Assembly (NCBI GenBank): GCA_019448385.1
Contig: JAGTXO010000055.1
Location: 62,001-126,000 of the forward strand
Direction: 5' to 3'
DNA from: Diacronema lutheri
Lineage: Eukaryota > Haptophyta > Pavlovophyceae > Pavlovales > Pavlovaceae
Length of the DNA stretch: 64,000 bases
The notes under the pieces were generated by a model. It had not been told where the DNA came from. It made no database searches and was given only the letters and a program-made list of their open reading frames with translations. This document shows, in pieces, positions 31,965 to 41,789 of this stretch. Position numbers and translations under genes: made by a program. Each line of letters begins with the position of its first letter. Positions within the stretch are counted from its first letter, which is position 1.

Positions 31965-34783
31965 TTACGCGTCATCTGAATCGTCCGAGTCGTCACTCGC
32001 AGAGCCGACGTGTCTGCGTACGGCCGCGCGGAGCATCGCCAACTCCTCGTACCCTGCGCTCGCGCCGAGCGCGTCGCGCGCGCGCTCAAAGACATCGTGC
32101 AGCGTCCCACGCAGCGCGACAATCCGCGCGCGCGGCGCGCCGAGGCGCTCGAGGACTTGCAGCAGCTGGGCACACTCCTCGACGTGCGTGCCGAGAGCGC
32201 GTGCGTCGCCCAGCCACGTGCCCGCCGTGTGCAGCGCGGCCAGCCGCGCCTCGCGCCAGCGCGCCTCGGCGGGCACGTCGGCGCACAGCTGCGCAAAGAA
32301 GACCGCCATGCCGAGCGCCTCGACGTCGCCCACATCATCGGCGCCGAGCCGGCGCTCGGCGGCGGCGGCGGCGGCCGCGGCGAGCGCGCGCGCGTCGGCG
32401 GAGAGGTCGCCGCTTGGCGCGAAGCGGTTGGGGCAGCTGGCCGGCCCGTCGCCGTCGCCACCGAGCGCGACGAAGACGCGGCGCAGCGCCGACCGGGGCA
32501 GCGCGAGGCCGAGCGCGTGCGTGCGCGCCATTGTGCCGCGCGCGCGCTCGAGGTCACGCGCGCCGCAGCACGCGCGCACATGCCGTCCCGCGAGGAGCGC
32601 GTCGGTGGGCATGAGCTCGGACGCGCGGCCGAGCGCCGAGCGCGCCTCCGCCTCGCGCCCGGGCGTGTCGAGCAGCTGCGAGCCGAGCAGCGCCCACGAC
32701 TGCGCGTCGGTGGGCTCGAGCGAGACGGCGCGCCGGAGGGCGTCACACGCTTCGTCGGGCGATGGCGGATTTGCGCGGAGCAGGCACATGGCGAGGTGCT
32801 GCCAGACGGGCGCGGCGTGCGGGCGGAGCGAGAGAGCAAGGCGCAGGTGCTCCGTCGCCTCCGCCCACTCGCGCCGCTTCGTCGCCGATGCGCCGAGCGC
32901 GAGCGCCTGCGCGCACGCCGCGCGCGCGCGCGCGCGCATCGTGGCGCCGCGCCGCGGTGAGCCGCCGCTCGGCGCGGGCGGCGTGCGCTGTGCGCCGGGC
33001 GGCGCGGTGAGGTGCGGTGCGGTGCGCGGTGAAATGCAATGCGCGCGCGCGGCGTGCGGCGGCTCACCGCGCGGAAATGGCGGCCGGCTGCTCCTCGGAG
33101 CGCCGCGCGGTAATGTGCGTCGTCGGCCGTCAGGTCGCCCAGCGTGCACAGGACGCCGGCGGTCGCGCTCTCGGCGCTCGCGAGCGCGTCGTGCAGGATG
33201 GCGATGGCCTGCTCCTTGTCGCCGAGCGCGGCGAGCGCGATCGCCGCCTCCTCCTCTGCGCCCGCCTGCCGGAACGCGTCCACCGCATCTGCGAGCAAGC
33301 CGAGCCCCGCGAGAGCTCGTCCGTACTCGAGGCGCACGTCGCGCAGCGAAGGCAGCAGCAGCGGCCAGACCGACGCGCTCACGCGGCAGAGGTCGGATGG
33401 CGACGCCTCGCGCGCGGACGCGGCCGCGAGCTCCTCGAGCTGCGCGAGCGCGCGCGGTTGCCGGCGTGTGCTCGTCGCGTCGAGCAGCGCGCGCCGGTGG
33501 AGCGCCGCCACCTGCACGGCCCAGTCACACGGCGCGCTCAGCACGAGAGCCACGAACACCATCGACTCGTCCTGCGCCGCGGCGGAAGACGAGCCGGCGC
33601 CGTCCGAGCCGGCGCGCGTGCGCAACCGCGCAAAGTCGGCGGCAAGGAGCGCGAGCGATTGGTCGAGAGGTGAGAGCCCAGTGGCGACGAGCGCAGCCCC
33701 ATCCGCCGGCGCGGGCGCGCCCGCCGGCGCGGCCTCGGGCGCTTCGCTACCCACCTCGGCGCCGGCGGGCGCAGCCTCTGCCGCGTGTGACTGGGCGCGT
33801 GCGGCGAGCAGCACGTCGTCGTCCGCCTCGACCTCCGACGGCAGGCCGCCGACCCGCAGCTGCGGCGGGCGGCGCGCGCGGTGCGCGCGCGCGCCGTCGG
33901 CGGTGCGCACGGGGCGCACGCAGAGCTGCGCAAAGGCGCGCGACTGGAACTTTGTGCGCACGCCCATCTCGCCGCTCAACGGCAGCGCGAGCGCGCGCGC
34001 GCGCAGTCCGTCGGCGTGCGCGCGCTCGGCGTCGAGCGGCCTGCGCGCGTGCGCGTGAAGAGCCGCGAGCTCGAGGAGCAGGGCGGCGCGGAGCTCGGCG
34101 GTCTCGGGCATCGCGACGTCGGCATCGAGCGCGCCGAGCGCGCCGCATAGCCCAGCGAGCGCCGCGGCGTGCAGCGACGCCGCGTGGCCCGAGAGAAGCC
34201 GCAGCTGCAGCGCTGCGCCGCGCGCCGCCCACCATGCTGCCCATGGCGACGCATCAAGCGGTGCGGGCGAGGGCGAGAGGAGCGCTCGCGCGGCGACGAG
34301 CCCCCACGCGGCAGCGCACGTGCGGTGCGCCACCTCGCCGTCGAGCGCGAGCATCGCGCGCGCGTCCACGTCGGACGAGCGCGCCCAGCCGGCGGCGGCT
34401 GCCGATACGGACGCCAACTCGGCCTCGCCCATCGGCGGGCCGGTGAAGTTGGCGCGCACGACCGTGTGCAAGCACGCAACGCCAACCCACGTGACCAGCT
34501 TGCACGCCGCCGGCGCGCCAGCGTGCGCCTCAACCAGCGCGCGCGCGCGCGCGCCAAGCCCCGCCGCGGCGTCGCGCGACGGCGCACCGCCGAGGAGCCC
34601 GGCGGCGAGCGGGCGGTCGAGCGCGCTCGCGTACCGACCGTCGAGCACGTCGAGTGCGACACGCAGCCACTCGGATTCGAACGCGCCCTCGCCATCCGCG
34701 CGCGCGAGCGCCGCGACGACCTCTTCGCGCGCCTCGTGCGGCGCGACGCACAGGAGCGCGTCGAGCGACGTGGCGCCCTCCAT
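31965..34783 (-). CDS. TTC27: TTC27/Emw1-type TPR protein
   Basis: Two exons, 33068-34783 and 31965-32906, join in phase 0 across a 161-bp GTGAGC...AG intron to 885 residues; human TTC27 has 843. The middle shows the family's order: YGRALAGLGLLADAVDAFRQ, then LGDKEQAIAILHDAL, a LGDLTADDAHYRAAL loop, then TPR units WAEATEHLRLALSLRPHAAP and EACDALRRAVSLEPTDAQSW with LLGSQLL. TTC27 proteins are essential TPR proteins with poorly defined roles in proteostasis and cell-wall integrity. The C-terminus is Ser/Asp-rich. The start codon lies 28 bp from the outer end of the transposon at 34812, so its native promoter has been separated or replaced. Confidence 0.88.
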
Positions 34784-34802
34784 CGTGCGTACGGCGCCGT
34801 TG

Positions 34803-34811
34803 CATTTTTGC
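34803..34811. repeat. Target-site duplication, left copy
   Basis: GCATTTTTG, 9 bp, identical to 37863-37871. Nine bases is the usual duplication made by Mutator-like transposases. Confidence 0.95.
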
Positions 34812-35154
34812 GCCCGTCGTGCAACGAGATAATCTCCTGGGGAGATAATCTCCCGGGGAGACTATCTCCAGCCGCCATAAGCTGGAGATAGTCTCTTCAA
34901 GCCAGAGACTAGTGCCAATGGCGCAGCGCGCGCGCGCGAAAAAGGTGCGCGACGCGCGGCAGCGCGCGACGCGCGGCGGCGCGCGGCGCAGCGCGCACGC
35001 CGACCGCGCGCACCGTGCCGCACGCACCGCGCCGCCCGATCGCGCCCTGCGCCGAGCTCACACGCGCCCGCGCGACGCGCGCCGCGCCCCCGCGCGCCGC
35101 GCGCCCGCACTGGCCGTGCCGCGCATCCGCGCCGCGCCTCGCGCAGCGTGATGC
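34812..35154 (+). repeat. MULE terminal inverted repeat, left
   Basis: About 343 bp matching the reverse complement of 37520-37862 with only about four differences that I see. The outer 90 bp are AT-richer and full of palindromes: GGAGATAATCTCC, GGGGAGATAATCTCCC and a stem pairing GACTATCTCCAGC with GCTGGAGATAGTC around CGCCATAA. The inner part is GC-rich. Confidence 0.93.
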
Positions 35155-35452
35155 CGCTTGGAGGTCAGCCCGGCGGCTTCGATGTATGCTCGAATGAAGC
35201 TCCGCGGTTTCAATGCTCGGAGGATGCACACATATGCGAGAGCGCGCGCGGCGCGCGCGGCGCGCGTGGCGCTGCGCGTGCGGCGCGGCGCGATGTCCCG
35301 CGGCTGGCGCGCGCGGCGTGACTATGAACGAGCTATGAAGTTCATAGACCAGGCAAGGAGCTGGCGTCTGCTCCGGTGCGCGGGTCCCGCGAGGATGTCC
35401 GCCAGCTCTCAGCGCTGAACAAACGAGTCCCGCACGTTGAAGATCATTTGTG

Positions 35453-37110
35453 TCATTTGCGGCCGTGTTCGTGAACGCCCGGGAGGCGCTTCTGCCTTTT
35501 CGCGCCCGGCTTGATGTGCGCCGGCGGGTTGAGGACAAAGGCGCCGTCGTCGTCTTTGACCTCGTGCTCGTCTGCCTCATCGCGCGCCGGGTCCTTGCCT
35601 TTGCGCTTCTCCTTGGCCGCGACCTTGCCGCCGCGCAATGCGGGCGCCAATGCATCAAACACTTGGGCAAGAAGGACGGCCCGGCCTGCAGCCAAGCGCA
35701 CGTCGCCCACGCGCATACCACGCAATAAGGCGGAGAGGGTAGGGTGGGAAAGGGCGGGACATGCGCGAGGCGCGCGGCGCGCGCGAGTGCTGAGGATGCA
35801 GCGCGCGCGCGGATGCTGCTGCACGTGCGCTCACATGGACCAGCGCGACGCGCTCGTTCTTCATCTGCTTGACGATGGCCTGGTTGTCCTCAAAGCGCTC
35901 GAGCTTGTCAAACAGCGTAGCGAGGTTGTCCGAGTTGCGGATGATGTGCGAGAAAGCGCTGTGCAACGCCTCAGCGCGCTGCGTCGAGTGGATGCCGAGC
36001 GTCAGCTTTTGCGGTTTTGCCACGTCCAGCGCGCCGCCCATTTCGGCGCGCGAGTGCCGAGGTTGGCGAGCCATTTGAGCGCCTTGCGGCGCTCGTCATC
36101 CGAGCCACCTCGCGAGCCGGTCGCGAGGTTGGTGAGGGCGAGCCAGTCTTTGTCAAAGTCATCGACCGACCGGATGTCTGTCTTCTTCACGATCGACCAA
36201 AATTTCGACACGAACGTGCGCCACTCCTTCTGGTCGCGGATGAGTCCGTACATGTGCTTGTAGACGTTGTTGTAGATGTGGTACACGCACGGCAGGTGCA
36301 CCGTGCCTGCCTTGCTGAAGACAGTCTCTATCGCGCCCGCCATGCCGACGTCGTCGTCTGTGAAGATGACGGAGGGCGGCGAGAGGTGCTTGGCAAACTG
36401 CTGGAAGGCCCAGGTGAAGGGGGGGAGGGGGGGAAGGGGGGGGGGGGGGGGGGGGGGGGGGATTGGGGGGGGGGGGGGGGGGAGGGGGGATGGTCGTAGA
36501 GCACGACCTTGGCGTCGCGGAGCGCGGCCCATCGCTCGGCGCCGCCATCGGCCACCCAGAAGGCGGCGACCAGCTCAATGGACAACGACAGCTTGAACTC
36601 GTGCGCGCAGCCCGTGCAACGCTCCCGTTCGCGCAGCCGCTCGCTGAAGAGCTGCGCGTCGAACAATTTCTCCTCGTTCGTGCCGCGGCAGAAGCAATTG
36701 TAGATGTCGTCGGCGTTTCACATCTTCTGAATCTGCTTGGCCTTGGCCTCGCTCGACAGCACCTTGTTTATGTCGGACTCCGACAGCTCACCGCGTCGCA
36801 GCGCCTAGCCGAGCTCTGTGAGCAAGTCTGGGATCTTGCCCTTGCCTGCGGCCGCGAGCGCGTCTGCCGCCTTCTCGCCCAACGGGTCGGAGAGTGTGTG
36901 GTCGGAATGGATGAAGTTGGCGTTGAGGATGGCCCAGCCCGGGAGCGATTCCTCGAGGAAGATGAAGAAGTTGCACTTCTCGCAGCGGTCGCTCCTGGCC
37001 GTCGTTGCGCGTGCCGTCGCCCCGCTCGGGGCCGCCTTTGCGTACCAGCAGTTGAGGTAGCGCTTCCTCCCTGAAGCCGTTCCGGAGCGCCCACGCCTGC
37101 AAGCGGCTCT
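35453..37110 (-). pseudogene. MULE transposase, interrupted
   Basis: Order on the minus strand: a Cys-containing N-terminal part (YLNCWYAKAAP, DRCEKCNFFIFLEESLPGW), then LSLSIELVAAFWVADGG and AKVVLYDH before a poly-C block, then the MULE catalytic domain: FTWAFQQFAKHLSPPSVIFT, DDDVGMAGAIETVFSKAGTV, HLPCVYHIYNNVYKHMYGL. After it comes GIHSTQRAEALHSAFSHIIR, the family's conserved T/S-Q-R-x-E block, and a basic end LNPPAHIKPGAKRQKRLPG that stops at 35453. In-frame stops lie at 36805-36807 (TAG) and 36718-36720 (TGA) with sense sequence on both sides, and the frame changes near 36010 between the WTWQN and KPQKLTL parts. A GTGAGC at about 35834 may be a true intron donor. The copy looks non-autonomous. 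Confidence 0.85.
36418..36490 (+). repeat. Poly-G block inside the MULE transposase
   Basis: About 70 bp of G with few interruptions separate the upstream part of the transposase (ending ...VVLYDH) from the FTWAFQQ catalytic block. It could be an intron polypyrimidine tract on the coding strand or an expanded run that replaced coding sequence. Read length here should be treated as uncertain. Confidence 0.8.
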
Positions 37111-37519
37111 TCCGTCCTCAAATTTGGGCTACGGACCCCTCTGCAGGTCGGAGGGCACCTGGATCTGGAGCTTGTCGATGGCCGCGTTGACCGCAAAGAG
37201 CTCGCGGCGCGGGTCCTTAATCTCCGCGAAGTCCTCCGCGGCGGCAGCGGCGGCAGTGGCCGCGGCGGCGGGCGAGGCGGCGGCAGGGCGACCGGCTTAA
37301 GAGCGGCGGGCTCGACCGCGTCGGCGTCGGCGACTTGCCGCGGCCCTCCTGCCGCGTCGGCGACGTCATCGCCGGCTGCGCCGGCGGCAAAGGGCTTGGC
37401 GACGCTGTTAAGCGACGCGGCGACACCAGCGGCGAACGCGGCGATGACGGCGCGGATGGCGGGCCGCCCATCGCGGAAAATAGGCTGGCCGCCGCGCGAC
37501 CAAGCCTGGATCCGAGCAG

Positions 37520-37862
37520 CATCACGCTGCGCGAGGCGCGGCGCGGAGGCGCGGCACGGCCAGTGCGGGCGCGCGGCGCGCGGGGGCGCGGCGCGCGTCG
37601 CGCGGGCGCGTGTGAGCTCGGCGCAGGGCGCGATCGGGCGGCGCGGTGCGTGCGGCACGGTGCGCGCGGTCGGCGTGCGCGCTGCGCCGCGCGCCGCCGC
37701 GCGTCGCGCGCTGCCGCGCGTCGCGCACCTTTTTCGCGCGCGCGCGCTGCGCCATTGGCACTAGTCTCTGGCTTGAAGAGACTATCTCCAGCTTATGGCG
37801 GCTGGAGATAGTCTCCCCGGGAGATTGTCTCCCCAGGAGATTATCTCTGTGCACGACGGGCG
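37520..37862 (-). repeat. MULE terminal inverted repeat, right
   Basis: Reverse complement of 34812-35154, about 99 percent identical by eye. Its outer end lies 11 bp before the GT61 start codon. Confidence 0.93.
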
Positions 37863-37871
37863 GCATTTTTG
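37863..37871. repeat. Target-site duplication, right copy
   Basis: GCATTTTTG, identical to 34803-34811; two bases (CG) separate it from the ATG at 37874. Confidence 0.95.
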
Positions 37872-37873
37872 CG

Positions 37874-39499
37874 ATGGTGCGGGCAGGCCGACGCGCGAGG
37901 AGGGAGCCGGCCGTCGCGTGGCTGCTGCTGGCCGCGCTGCCGTCGAGCGCCGACTACTTGCCGATCCCGTGCTGCGGGCCATCGGACCTGCGCGACCTCG
38001 GGCTCAACCTCACCGGCGTTTACGCGCAGCAGTACGACGTGATCTCGCCGCTCACGCGCGAGATCCGCCGGTCGGAGCGCGTCCTCGCCGCCGCGCGGCC
38101 GTTTGTGCGCGATGGCCGTGTGACGCTCGCGTGGGCGTGGGACGCGATGCGCGTGTGCGTGTCGCGCAAGGGCGAAACGACGCTCACCGTCGGCCGCGCC
38201 GCCGTAGACTCAGCCGCGCAGCCCACCGACGACGTGGTGAGCTCGGAGTACGCGCTGCTCTGGCTCATGTCGGAGCGCGTGACCGCAAACTATGGGCACT
38301 TCATCAACGGGCTGCTCAACAGCTTCGCCGCGGCGCGCGACGCGGGCTTCATCCGCGAGCCCGCCGCCGGCTCCGCCCACGGCTGGCGGATCGACCCCGC
38401 CGCGACCTTTGTGCTCAACCCGCTCGGGTCGCTCATGCTCGCGCGCCGGTTTGACGAGATCGCGACGCTCGTCTTCGGCCCGCTCGCACGCATGCAGCGG
38501 CCGACGCGGCTCGCGTCCAAGCGCACCGCGCGGTGCACGCGCCTACCCACCACCGTGTACGGCGCCGGCGCGGCGGGCATGGGCAACATCTGGGACTACT
38601 TTGCCGACGCGGGCGTGCGCGTGCGCACGCGCGCGCAGCCGCATTTCGCCGCGCGCCGCTGGCGCGCGCGCGAGGTCGTGCCCGCCTTCCAGCGGTACGT
38701 GCGTGCGCAGCTTGGCGTGCCGACACTTGTTCCGCGCCCGCCGCCGCTCCTCGCCGACGGGCGCGTGCGCAAGCTGATCCTCGTCGAGCAACGTCGGATC
38801 GACGGCGAGAAGCGCGGCTTGGCCGAGCGGCACATCGTCAACTTGAACGAGCTGCTGCGGCTCGGCGCGGAGCTCGGCGCGCAGTCGCGCGCGTTCGCCA
38901 TCGAGGCGCGGCCCGTCGAGTTTGGCGCTCTGCCGTTCAAGGACACGGTGCGCCTTCTCGCCGATGCCGACGCGATCGTCGGCGTCGAGGGCTCGGGCCT
39001 GACCAACGTTCTCTTCCTCCGCCCTGGGAGCGCCCTCGTCAATATCAAGCCCTTCCCACAGTGCGACTCGGATGCCTACGACGCGGACTCGTCGCACTTC
39101 CTCGCCGACGCGCACGACGGGCCGAGCGGCCGCGCGCCGCACGCGGGCAACCAGATGTTCGGGTTGTACGGCTCCTTCGAGAAGCTCGCACTCGCCGTGC
39201 AGGGCCCAATCCACGTGCTGCCCATCTGCGCGCCGCGCGAGGCGGTCGAGTACCGCTGGGGCAACACGCGCGCGACGCGCCTGGCGATCGCCGCGGGCGA
39301 AGTGGACGCGCACGGGTTGCCCGCGCTCACGCACAGGTCGCACCTCTCCGACTCCAAGCTGATGCGCCAGATGTGGTTCATCAATGGCGTGCACGGCATC
39401 ACGGTGGACGCCGGTCTCTTCCGCGCGACCCTGCACGCGCTGCACCACATTTGGATGGCGGCCGACTTTGAGTGGGCGCGGCCCGCTCGCCAAGTATAG
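37874..39499 (+). CDS. GT61-family (DUF563) glycosyltransferase
   Basis: Intronless, 541 residues from ATG 37874, the first Met followed by a signal-type sequence: basic RAGRRARREP then hydrophobic AVAWLLLAALPSSA. The core has ANYGHFINGLLNSFAAARDA (GT61 N-terminal NYGH motif), LILVEQRRIDGEKRG, and the most diagnostic DADAIVGVEGSGLTNVLFLR with PGSALVNIKPF, equivalent to the HGAGL-x-N-xxFxxPG block of GT61. Family members add xylose, arabinose or GlcNAc to wall polymers or glycoproteins in the Golgi or ER. The start codon lies 2 bp beyond the MULE target duplication, so everything upstream is transposon. Confidence 0.88.
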   Translation: MVRAGRRARREPAVAWLLLAALPSSADYLPIPCCGPSDLRDLGLNLTGVYAQQYDVISPLTREIRRSERVLAAARPFVRDGRVTLAWAWDAMRVCVSRKGETTLTVGRAAVDSAAQPTDDVVSSEYALLWLMSERVTANYGHFINGLLNSFAAARDAGFIREPAAGSAHGWRIDPAATFVLNPLGSLMLARRFDEIATLVFGPLARMQRPTRLASKRTARCTRLPTTVYGAGAAGMGNIWDYFADAGVRVRTRAQPHFAARRWRAREVVPAFQRYVRAQLGVPTLVPRPPPLLADGRVRKLILVEQRRIDGEKRGLAERHIVNLNELLRLGAELGAQSRAFAIEARPVEFGALPFKDTVRLLADADAIVGVEGSGLTNVLFLRPGSALVNIKPFPQCDSDAYDADSSHFLADAHDGPSGRAPHAGNQMFGLYGSFEKLALAVQGPIHVLPICAPREAVEYRWGNTRATRLAIAAGEVDAHGLPALTHRSHLSDSKLMRQMWFINGVHGITVDAGLFRATLHALHHIWMAADFEWARPARQV

Positions 39500-39653
39500 T
39501 TTGCCCACGGCCCTTCTGTCAACGTGAGGAGAGCAAAAGAGCGGTTTGTCGTTTACACGGGTGGCGACGCGCGCGCGGCGTTGGGTTCAGTTGCTGAGAG
39601 TTTCGGAGAGAGCGCGCTGCCCGTTGCGCAGCGAGCGCCCGCCGCCATCATCG

Positions 39654-40908
39654 TCAGTCCTGCAGGTCGATGTCGAGGTCTTTGAGCGTCTTGCTCGCAA
39701 GGTCGCCCACCAGGGTGATCGCCGCGAGCGTCGCCGCGATGCCAAAGTAGACGAGCCACGACGGCGGGTGGCCTGATAGCGCCGCCTCGGAGCCGAGCTC
39801 TCCTACCTGCACGTATGCAAAAATTGCAGGCAAAGTGCCGAGCCACGAGCCGAGGATGTACGCGCTAAAAGGCACGGTCGAGATCCCTGCGAGCGAACAC
39901 GCGCGAGGGCGGGCACGTGCGGCGTGAGCGCGGCGTGCGACGCGCGGCACGCGGTGTGCGGCACGCGGCACGCGGGCAGCCGCGCGCGCTGCGCCGTCGA
40001 TGCGCCGCCACGCTCATGCGCACATCGCCTCATGCGCGCATCGCCCGTGCCCAGCGCGCGAGGCCCTGCGCCGCGCGGCCTCGCGTGCGTGCACCGAAGA
40101 GGTAGGACGCCCACGAGAATGGCAGGAGCGGCGATGATCGGAGCAGCATGATGACAAGCAAGCTCGAGCGGAAGTCGGCCTTGCTCAGCGCGCGGTCGAG
40201 CGCGAGCACCGTCTTGTTCTCGCTCGCGACCTCGAGCAGGCGCTCGCGCAGCACGTAGCGCGCGATCACAAACGCGACCGCGGCCGACGACGTCGACGCG
40301 GCCGAGACCAGCGCCGTCGCCTTCGCCGTCGAGCCGAAGATGACGCCCGACGAGACGGTGAGCACGAAGGCGGACGCGAGCGGCACGACCTGCAGGAAGG
40401 CCATGATCGCGCCGTACAGCGCGTAGCCGGCGAGGCCGAGGCCCTGGAAGTACGACGAGAGGTAGTCCACCGCGCCGGGCAAGTCGCTCGCGCCTGCAAA
40501 CTCCTTCGCCAGGTAGATGAGCGCGCCGGTCCCGACGAGCTGAATTCCCTCGGAGACGATAGCGGTCGCGCCGAGCGCGCCAAGGGCGACGGCCGACTCG
40601 GCCTCGGGCGTCGTAAGGCTGCTGTCGGGGCTCGGGCTTGGCGGTGGGCTCCGCGAGTCCAACCAGTCTGCCCAACGTGTCCAGTACGCGTTGTCCTCCG
40701 CCTGCGGACGCGCTCCCACTTTCTCGCGCTGCGGCCTCCTCCCTCGCGTGCGCATCGCGATGGTGTGCGCGCGGAGCACCCTGCACGGGCGCGCGAGAAG
40801 CCGCTGGCGTGTCACTCCACGAGCGTCGTGCACGCTCACCGCAAGCGCGAGCACCATAACGCACACCGAGGCTCTCCGCATCGCGCCGGCACCCGAGACT
40901 TCCAGCAC
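39654..40908 (-). CDS. VTT/DedA-domain (TMEM41/TMEM64-like) membrane protein, probably plastid
   Basis: Two exons, 40095-40908 and 39654-39886, join in phase (GTGCAC...AG, 208-bp intron) to 348 residues; an alternative ATG at 40881 starts MRRASVCVMVLALAVSV. The first 85 residues are a hydrophobic signal plus an Arg/Ser-rich stretch, which suits a bipartite plastid target. The VTT domain follows: PLASAFVLTVSSGVIFGSTA, then a helix SASTSSAAVAFVIARYVLRE, LLRSSPLLPFSWASYLFG and, after the intron, STVPFSAYILGSWLGTLPAI, where the last two blocks are the conserved re-entrant-loop region. VTT proteins such as TMEM41B, VMP1 and DedA are lipid scramblases or transporters. It converges on GT61 (154 bp). 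Confidence 0.88.
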
Positions 40909-41091
40909 AGGAGCAAGCCGGCGCGTGATTTCACTTTCCGCCTCGTGCGGATTTGCTCACTTCCACAGAGCCGCCCACCTCGACGCTGGCGACGACTGCC
41001 AGTCGCTCGACATCGAATCGCGCTCGGCGGCTCACGCACAGACACGGCCACGGTCCGATCGGGCAGGCGCCAGGCTGCACAGGTGTGAAAC

Positions 41092-41643
41092 TCACCGGCA
41101 GCACGACGCCTTGTCGTGCTGCGGGCAGCTGTCGAGGCGCTCGGTGAAGGTGAGCGGCGAGCTGTTGTTGCCGTACAGGTTGAAGAGGTTGCAAAAGTTG
41201 GTGCTGAAGTCAACCACCGACGTGACCTGCGACTCCGAGCACGCGGTCAGCGTGCAGCCACCACCGTGCGCGGGGGCGAGGGTCGATTTGAAGAGGTCCG
41301 TGTACTTGCCGTCGCCCGTCGTGCGCGAGCCGAACCGCGCCGAGCCCTTGTACAAGCCCGGGCGTGATTTGCAGTCGTGCACAGCGGCGATACGCGCGTC
41401 CATGACGGCCTCCACGGCGGCGCACGGCTGGTCGAAGTACACGCTGATCTTGCACTTGGCGTGGATTAGCGACGGGCTGCCGGGGCACGCAGAGTCCCCG
41501 CCGCGCAGCGCGCGCGTCGGTCCGACCTTGCCCACGACGGCAACGACAAGGCACGACGATGCGACAAGCACGATCAAGGCCGTGGCCGCCAGCGGCTGGG
41601 AGATGATCGAGCCCCTCGAGCGCACGCGCTGTGCAGGCACCAT
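41092..41643 (-). CDS. Type II membrane or secreted Cys-rich protein
   Basis: Intronless, 183 residues. A signal anchor at about 18-38 (PLAATALIVLVASSCLVVAV) precedes a compact lumenal domain with ten cysteines in regular positions: SACPGSPS, AKCKISVYF, QPCAAVEAVM, HDCKSRPGLY, GCTLTACSES, NFCNLFNLYG and a final DSCPQHDKASCC. The middle reads well conserved (YTDLFKSTL, TERLDSC) and looks like a real family I cannot name. It follows the VTT gene on the same strand and is divergent from borealin across 146 bp. Confidence 0.6.
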   Translation of the reverse strand: MVPAQRVRSRGSIISQPLAATALIVLVASSCLVVAVVGKVGPTRALRGGDSACPGSPSLIHAKCKISVYFDQPCAAVEAVMDARIAAVHDCKSRPGLYKGSARFGSRTTGDGKYTDLFKSTLAPAHGGGCTLTACSESQVTSVVDFSTNFCNLFNLYGNNSSPLTFTERLDSCPQHDKASCCR

Positions 41644-41789
41644 CCGCTCGCGGAGGTTGCCGGAGGAGCCCCCTCGGAAAAGTTCCAGAGAGTCCTGACG
41701 TTCTCATGAGGGTCTTTTGAACTCTTTTCACTCTTTTGGCTCTTTTTGCCTTCACTCCGAGTGAGGGCGCGGACGCGACATTCAAAACC

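Larger units (their letters stand above)
34812..37862 (-). mobile_element. Mutator-like DNA transposon (MULE), 3051 bp
   Basis: The element starts CGCCCGTCGTGCA and ends with its reverse complement, is bounded by perfect 9-bp duplications, and has terminal inverted repeats of about 343 bp. It encodes on the minus strand a MULE-type transposase remnant. Size, long repeats and 9-bp duplication are all typical of Mutator-like elements. It sits exactly between the start codons of TTC27 (34783) and the GT61 gene (37874). The few differences between the two terminal repeats argue for a recent insertion, although the transposase frame is interrupted. Confidence 0.95.

Noticed and set aside
37130-37510. 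Second gene inside the MULE, next to the right terminal repeat
   Set aside because: Open frames there are Pro/Ala/Ser low complexity on both strands with no family pattern.
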